Source: Paenibacillus taichungensis (lineage in GTDB: Bacteria > Bacillota > Bacilli > Paenibacillales > Paenibacillaceae). From it: a DNA stretch of 64,000 nucleotides. Both the position numbers and the translations under genes were made by a program. The stretch covers positions 1-64,000 of the forward strand of contig NZ_QEVW01000014.1 of NCBI RefSeq assembly GCF_003287275.1. The letters are read 5' to 3'. Under the pieces are notes generated by a model. The model made no database searches and was not told the origin of the DNA. It was given only the letters and a program-made list of their open reading frames with translations. This document shows positions 60,779 through 64,000 of the stretch, in pieces; positions within the stretch are counted from its first letter, which is position 1; the number at the start of each line of letters is the position of its first letter.

Positions 60779-61846
60779 TCATTTGCCGTTCGGATACACC
60801 ATTACTTTGAGACTGCCACTCTTGTTGTGCAATGCCCGTTCCATGGCCTGTTGTGTCTCCTCAAGCGAATAACGGTCAGTAATCAGTGACATTACATCAT
60901 GCTGGCCTGAGCTTAGAAATTCAATTCCCGCCGGATACGTATTGGCGTAACGGAAGATTCCGTATATATCCACCTCGTTGTCCGCGATAAAAGGAACATT
61001 CAGGGCAATTTCATCCTGTGCAGGCAGTCCTACAATAGCAAGCTTGCCACCTCGCCGGAGCGAATATAATGCCGACTGAAGCGCCTTTGGATTCCCCGCA
61101 GTTTCCCAAGCTGTATCTACACCGACGCCGTTCGTTAACTCACGGATTACCGCCTGTGCATCCTCGTTCCGTACATTAATGGTATGGGTGGCGCCCATAC
61201 GACGAGCAGCCTCCAACCGTACTTCCTCCAGATCTGTCACGATGATGCGTTCTACGCCAAACGATTTTGCAGCTGCAACAGCCATCAGTCCAACAGGTCC
61301 CATGCCCATAATAGCAAGTGTGGTGCCAGGAGCCAGTTTACTACGTCTTGCAGCATGAATGCCAACCGAGAAAGGTTCGTTCATGGCTGCCTCTTCAAAA
61401 GACAGATGATCCGGGATCGGGAAAACCATATCCTCCCGAATGGTCATGTACTGTACAAATGCCCCATCCACCGGAGGCGTCGCCAGAAATTGCACATCGG
61501 GACACAGATTATAACGACCTTCTTTGCATGCCGTGCATCGTCCGCAGGTTACCCCAGGCTCAATAGCTACCCGATCTCCTTCTTTCAGCCGTGATACTTT
61601 CGAGCCTACGCCCGCTACGATACCTGCACATTCATGTCCAAGTATAATCGGTTTCTCCACTACAAATCGGCCAATTCTGCCATGTTCAAAATAATGCACA
61701 TCCGATCCGCAGACGCCAACGGCCATCACTTGAATGAGCACTTCGTCTTCAGCAGGCTGTGGTACAGCCTGTTCCTCAATGATGATGTGCCCTGGCTCTG
61801 TCATGACAGCAGCCTTCATGGTCTCGGGTAATTGATGATGTCCCAT
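60779..61846 (-). CDS. Zinc-dependent sorbitol/xylitol-type dehydrogenase
   Basis: Medium-chain dehydrogenase of 355 residues. Catalytic zinc residues in VGVCGSDVHYFEHGRIG and GHECAGIVAGVG, four-Cys structural zinc loop GVTCGRCTACKEGRYNLCPD, Rossmann motif MGMGPVGLMAVAAAKSFGV. The YFEHGRIG motif is that of sorbitol (L-iditol) dehydrogenases. ATG 61846 follows GATGGAGGGAAC; a longer frame reaches 61963 and would overlap aguA. It lies 79 bp downstream of aguA with no terminator between, so it likely acts on a sugar alcohol or pentose derivative in xylan/glucuronate use. Exact substrate uncertain. Confidence 0.87.
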   Translation of the reverse strand: MGHHQLPETMKAAVMTEPGHIIIEEQAVPQPAEDEVLIQVMAVGVCGSDVHYFEHGRIGRFVVEKPIILGHECAGIVAGVGSKVSRLKEGDRVAIEPGVTCGRCTACKEGRYNLCPDVQFLATPPVDGAFVQYMTIREDMVFPIPDHLSFEEAAMNEPFSVGIHAARRSKLAPGTTLAIMGMGPVGLMAVAAAKSFGVERIIVTDLEEVRLEAARRMGATHTINVRNEDAQAVIRELTNGVGVDTAWETAGNPKALQSALYSLRRGGKLAIVGLPAQDEIALNVPFIADNEVDIYGIFRYANTYPAGIEFLSSGQHDVMSLITDRYSLEETQQAMERALHNKSGSLKVMVYPNGK

Positions 61847-61925
61847 ATGTTCCCTCCATCTCGTGTATACCAACGTTGTTCTTTCCTCCGAAGAAGATCC
61901 GATTATTCTAGTTTTCGTATCCAGA

Positions 61926-64000
61926 TTAATATATCGTTCTTCCTTGTTTATCGGCAATACCACTTTTGCGATAGAAGTACGTATTGATCATGTCTCGCCA
62001 TTCTTTGGCGTGTTCCGCCTGCCCTACCTGTAACGCAGACACCTTATCAAATACAGTCGGATCAATCTTGCCTTCCAGCTGTCTCCAGGTCTGTGCTAAT
62101 GCTTCCGCCTGCTCTGCTCCATCAAAATGTGTATCATAAATGTGCTGAATAACCGTTTTGCCAGAATGCAGAACATGCGTATACGGGACATGGTGGAAAA
62201 ATAACAGCAGCTCGTCCGGACAGGAGTCTACGGATTCATATCTTTCGGCATTTTCGCGGTGGTATTGTGATGTATATCCCGTTCCACTACCCACTGTCCG
62301 GTCCACACCAATGCCATCACAATCGGCAAAATGATACGTTCCCCACTTGGAATATTCATAGCCATCCACATTAGGCCCATAATGGTGCTCGGGATTAACC
62401 ATCCAGCCTACACCGAGTGGTGCCGTATAACTTTCATAGATATCCAATGAATTCAAAAGCATGCCAGAGATGAGACGAACGACCTCTTCGTCATGTCCGA
62501 ATGTAAGTCTGACCCACTCCTCCGCGATCTCTTCGGATGACAGTTCCGGATTCCAGGCAAGTCTCCCATATCCATATAGATTTGCCTGAGCGAGCGGATG
62601 TCCTGTCCAGCAAGCATCTGCACCAATATTGGATACTGCGGCAAAACCGCTGTAGGGTCTGTTATACAGAGAACCGTCAGCAATGCGTTTGATCTCAGAA
62701 CCCGGTCCCTTGGAGAACGTATCAAAATCCAATACTTCTTTCCACTGTGGAATCAGATAACACAGATGCCGCTGCTGGCCCGTATACTCCTGCGTAATCT
62801 GGAATTCCAATACCTGATTTGTGTTCTCCATTGCACCGAACAGCGGTGATACGGCCTCGCGAACCTGAAAGTCCATCGGCCCATTTTTGATCTGCAAAAT
62901 GACGTTATCCGCAAATCGGCCATCCAGTGGTTTGAAGTGGTCATATGCCGCCCGTGCGCGATCCGTGGAGCGGTCACGCCAGTCTTGTTTGCAGTTATAG
63001 ACGAAGCAGCGCCAAATCACCAGTCCACCAAACGGGCGAAGTGCCTCTGCTAGCATGTTCGCTCCATCGGCATGATCACGGTTATACGTAAAAGGTCCAG
63101 GCCGATTTTCCGAATCTGCCTTGATCAGATAGCCGCCAAAATCAGGAATTGCCGCATATACCTTGGCTGTCTGAATGTTCCACCATTCACGGACCTGTTC
63201 ATCCAGCGGATCTGCCGTAAGTAGTCCACCAATCTCTATCGGACTAGCGTAGTTGGCGCTAAGGAACAATCGGATGCCGTACGCTCTGAATTGGGCAGCA
63301 ACCTTCGCAACATCACCCAGAAAACGTTCCGTTAGGAACAGGCTCTCACGCTGATGCACGTTTACGTTATTGATTGAAATAGCATTAAGGCCCGTGGAAG
63401 CAAGCAATCTGGCATAATCGCGGATACGCCCGAGATCACGAGTGAATTCTCCATTGTCATAGAAAATCGATTTTCCTGCATAACCACGTTCGATGCTGCC
63501 ATCCACGTTATCCCACTGATTGATCATGCGTAATGCATTAGCAGGCTGCTCGGAAATGTAACTTAATCTTCCCCCAGCAGGATGCACATCGTTTGAATTT
63601 TCCTGCTCCAGAACAAGCTCCCTTAACAGATGAAAAGTACCATATAGAACACCTTGAGGGGTTTCAGAACCAATAAACAGCCTACCCTGCTCTTTATCTT
63701 CGCGGATAATATAACCTTCTCCTTGCACGGTAGAGCGTTCCGTGTCGCTGAAGGCCTGAGCTACGACTTCTGAGCCCGTCCATGTGCCAAGCCAGATCCC
63801 TTGTGCCTCTTGGTGTGCTGAATCCGACATACTCACTTGACTGGCAGTTTCCTGACTAACTTTCGGTTTGATGCCAAACAGCTTATCCAATCCCTGAATC
63901 AGCTCGGCTGTTGCTGTTGATATGATTTCGTGATCTTCCTTCACCGACACGTTATGGCTCCAGACAGGGGCTGCCTTTTTGGCGACTCCTTTTGCTGCGG
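61926..64000 (-). CDS. aguA: GH67 alpha-glucuronidase, 5' end cut by the window edge
   Basis: Intracellular enzyme that removes 4-O-methyl-glucuronic acid from xylan fragments. It shares long blocks with Geobacillus AguA: MINQWDNVDGSIERGYAGKS, YARLLASTGLNAISINNVNV, NYASPIEIGGLLTADPLDEQ, GGLVIWRCFVYNCKQDWRDR, VGWMVNPEHHYGPNVDGYEY. The catalytic acids sit in KADSENRPGPFTY (Glu, acid) and in ILQIKNGPMDFQVRE (Asp) and QITQEYTGQ (Glu). A GTG at 63950 could start the frame, but the reading frame stays open to position 64000 (AKKAAPVWSHN) and GH67 enzymes carry about 30 more N-terminal residues, so the true start lies outside. It is followed by the sorbitol-type dehydrogenase. Confidence 0.93.
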   Translation of the reverse strand, partial: AAKGVAKKAAPVWSHNVSVKEDHEIISTATAELIQGLDKLFGIKPKVSQETASQVSMSDSAHQEAQGIWLGTWTGSEVVAQAFSDTERSTVQGEGYIIREDKEQGRLFIGSETPQGVLYGTFHLLRELVLEQENSNDVHPAGGRLSYISEQPANALRMINQWDNVDGSIERGYAGKSIFYDNGEFTRDLGRIRDYARLLASTGLNAISINNVNVHQRESLFLTERFLGDVAKVAAQFRAYGIRLFLSANYASPIEIGGLLTADPLDEQVREWWNIQTAKVYAAIPDFGGYLIKADSENRPGPFTYNRDHADGANMLAEALRPFGGLVIWRCFVYNCKQDWRDRSTDRARAAYDHFKPLDGRFADNVILQIKNGPMDFQVREAVSPLFGAMENTNQVLEFQITQEYTGQQRHLCYLIPQWKEVLDFDTFSKGPGSEIKRIADGSLYNRPYSGFAAVSNIGADACWTGHPLAQANLYGYGRLAWNPELSSEEIAEEWVRLTFGHDEEVVRLISGMLLNSLDIYESYTAPLGVGWMVNPEHHYGPNVDGYEYSKWGTYHFADCDGIGVDRTVGSGTGYTSQYHRENAERYESVDSCPDELLLFFHHVPYTHVLHSGKTVIQHIYDTHFDGAEQAEALAQTWRQLEGKIDPTVFDKVSALQVGQAEHAKEWRDMINTYFYRKSGIADKQGRTIY

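Overview
The window looks like chromosome from a Paenibacillus-type member of the Bacillota. Strong AGGAGG-like ribosome binding sites, frequent TTG and GTG starts, CUT1-type sugar ABC importers with large AraC-type membrane sensors, GH67/GH88/GH43 enzymes, a BlaI/BlaR pair and a Fur-boxed iron locus all fit. Genus is inferred from gene content and protein resemblance, not from a marker gene. No rRNA, tRNA, CRISPR array or complete insertion sequence was seen.

Layout. 1-6.6 kb: a decayed gene, then a divergent AraR-like repressor and an araNPQ-like arabino-oligosaccharide importer with a GH43 enzyme. 6.6-15.4 kb: an A+T-rich accessory stretch with two families of intergenic repeats, wreckage of a HINT-containing polymorphic toxin with one broken and one intact (Imm8-like) immunity gene, a MarR-controlled second-type IMP dehydrogenase, an AraC/RibD-type reductase pair, and several short gene remnants. 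14.5-17.9 kb: a BlaI/BlaR-type signalling unit in which the BlaR-like zinc protease carries, instead of a penicillin sensor, a domain about 70% identical to a separate secreted protein encoded next door. Both promoters carry paired BlaI-type operators. 18.3-30.1 kb (minus strand): a polysaccharide-utilisation cluster with a beta-helix lyase, two paralogous solute-binding lipoproteins, one permease pair, a GH88 unsaturated glucuronyl hydrolase and an AraC membrane sensor. 30.4-41 kb: an RDD protein, a Fur-boxed siderophore locus made of two exporter-fold ABC proteins plus a binding lipoprotein, a membrane protein, a WG-repeat protein, and a sigma factor (frameshifted)/anti-sigma pair. 41.1-51.4 kb: a five-gene operon of MoxR-type AAA ATPase, DUF5682, VWA, DUF4132 and SWIM proteins, matching the uncharacterised E. 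coli yehI/L/M/P/Q set. 51.9-64 kb: cytochrome P450, a membrane protein with an L7/L12-like tail, an ArsR-MFS efflux pair with a 13-bp inverted-repeat operator, two SDR dehydrogenases, pyruvate oxidase PoxB, a Dabb protein, zinc-independent ribosomal protein L31B, an unusual HPr-like protein, a sorbitol-type dehydrogenase, and GH67 alpha-glucuronidase running off the right edge.

Taken together the window is a plant-polysaccharide scavenger's accessory chromosome (arabinan, uronic-acid polysaccharide, glucuronoxylan). The most novel-looking piece is the BlaI/BlaR-like unit with a swapped sensor domain and a secreted paralogue; the second is the MoxR-VWA-DUF5682-DUF4132-SWIM operon. Many starts were moved inward from the longest reading frame to the codon that sits behind a good ribosome binding site; these choices are stated per gene.
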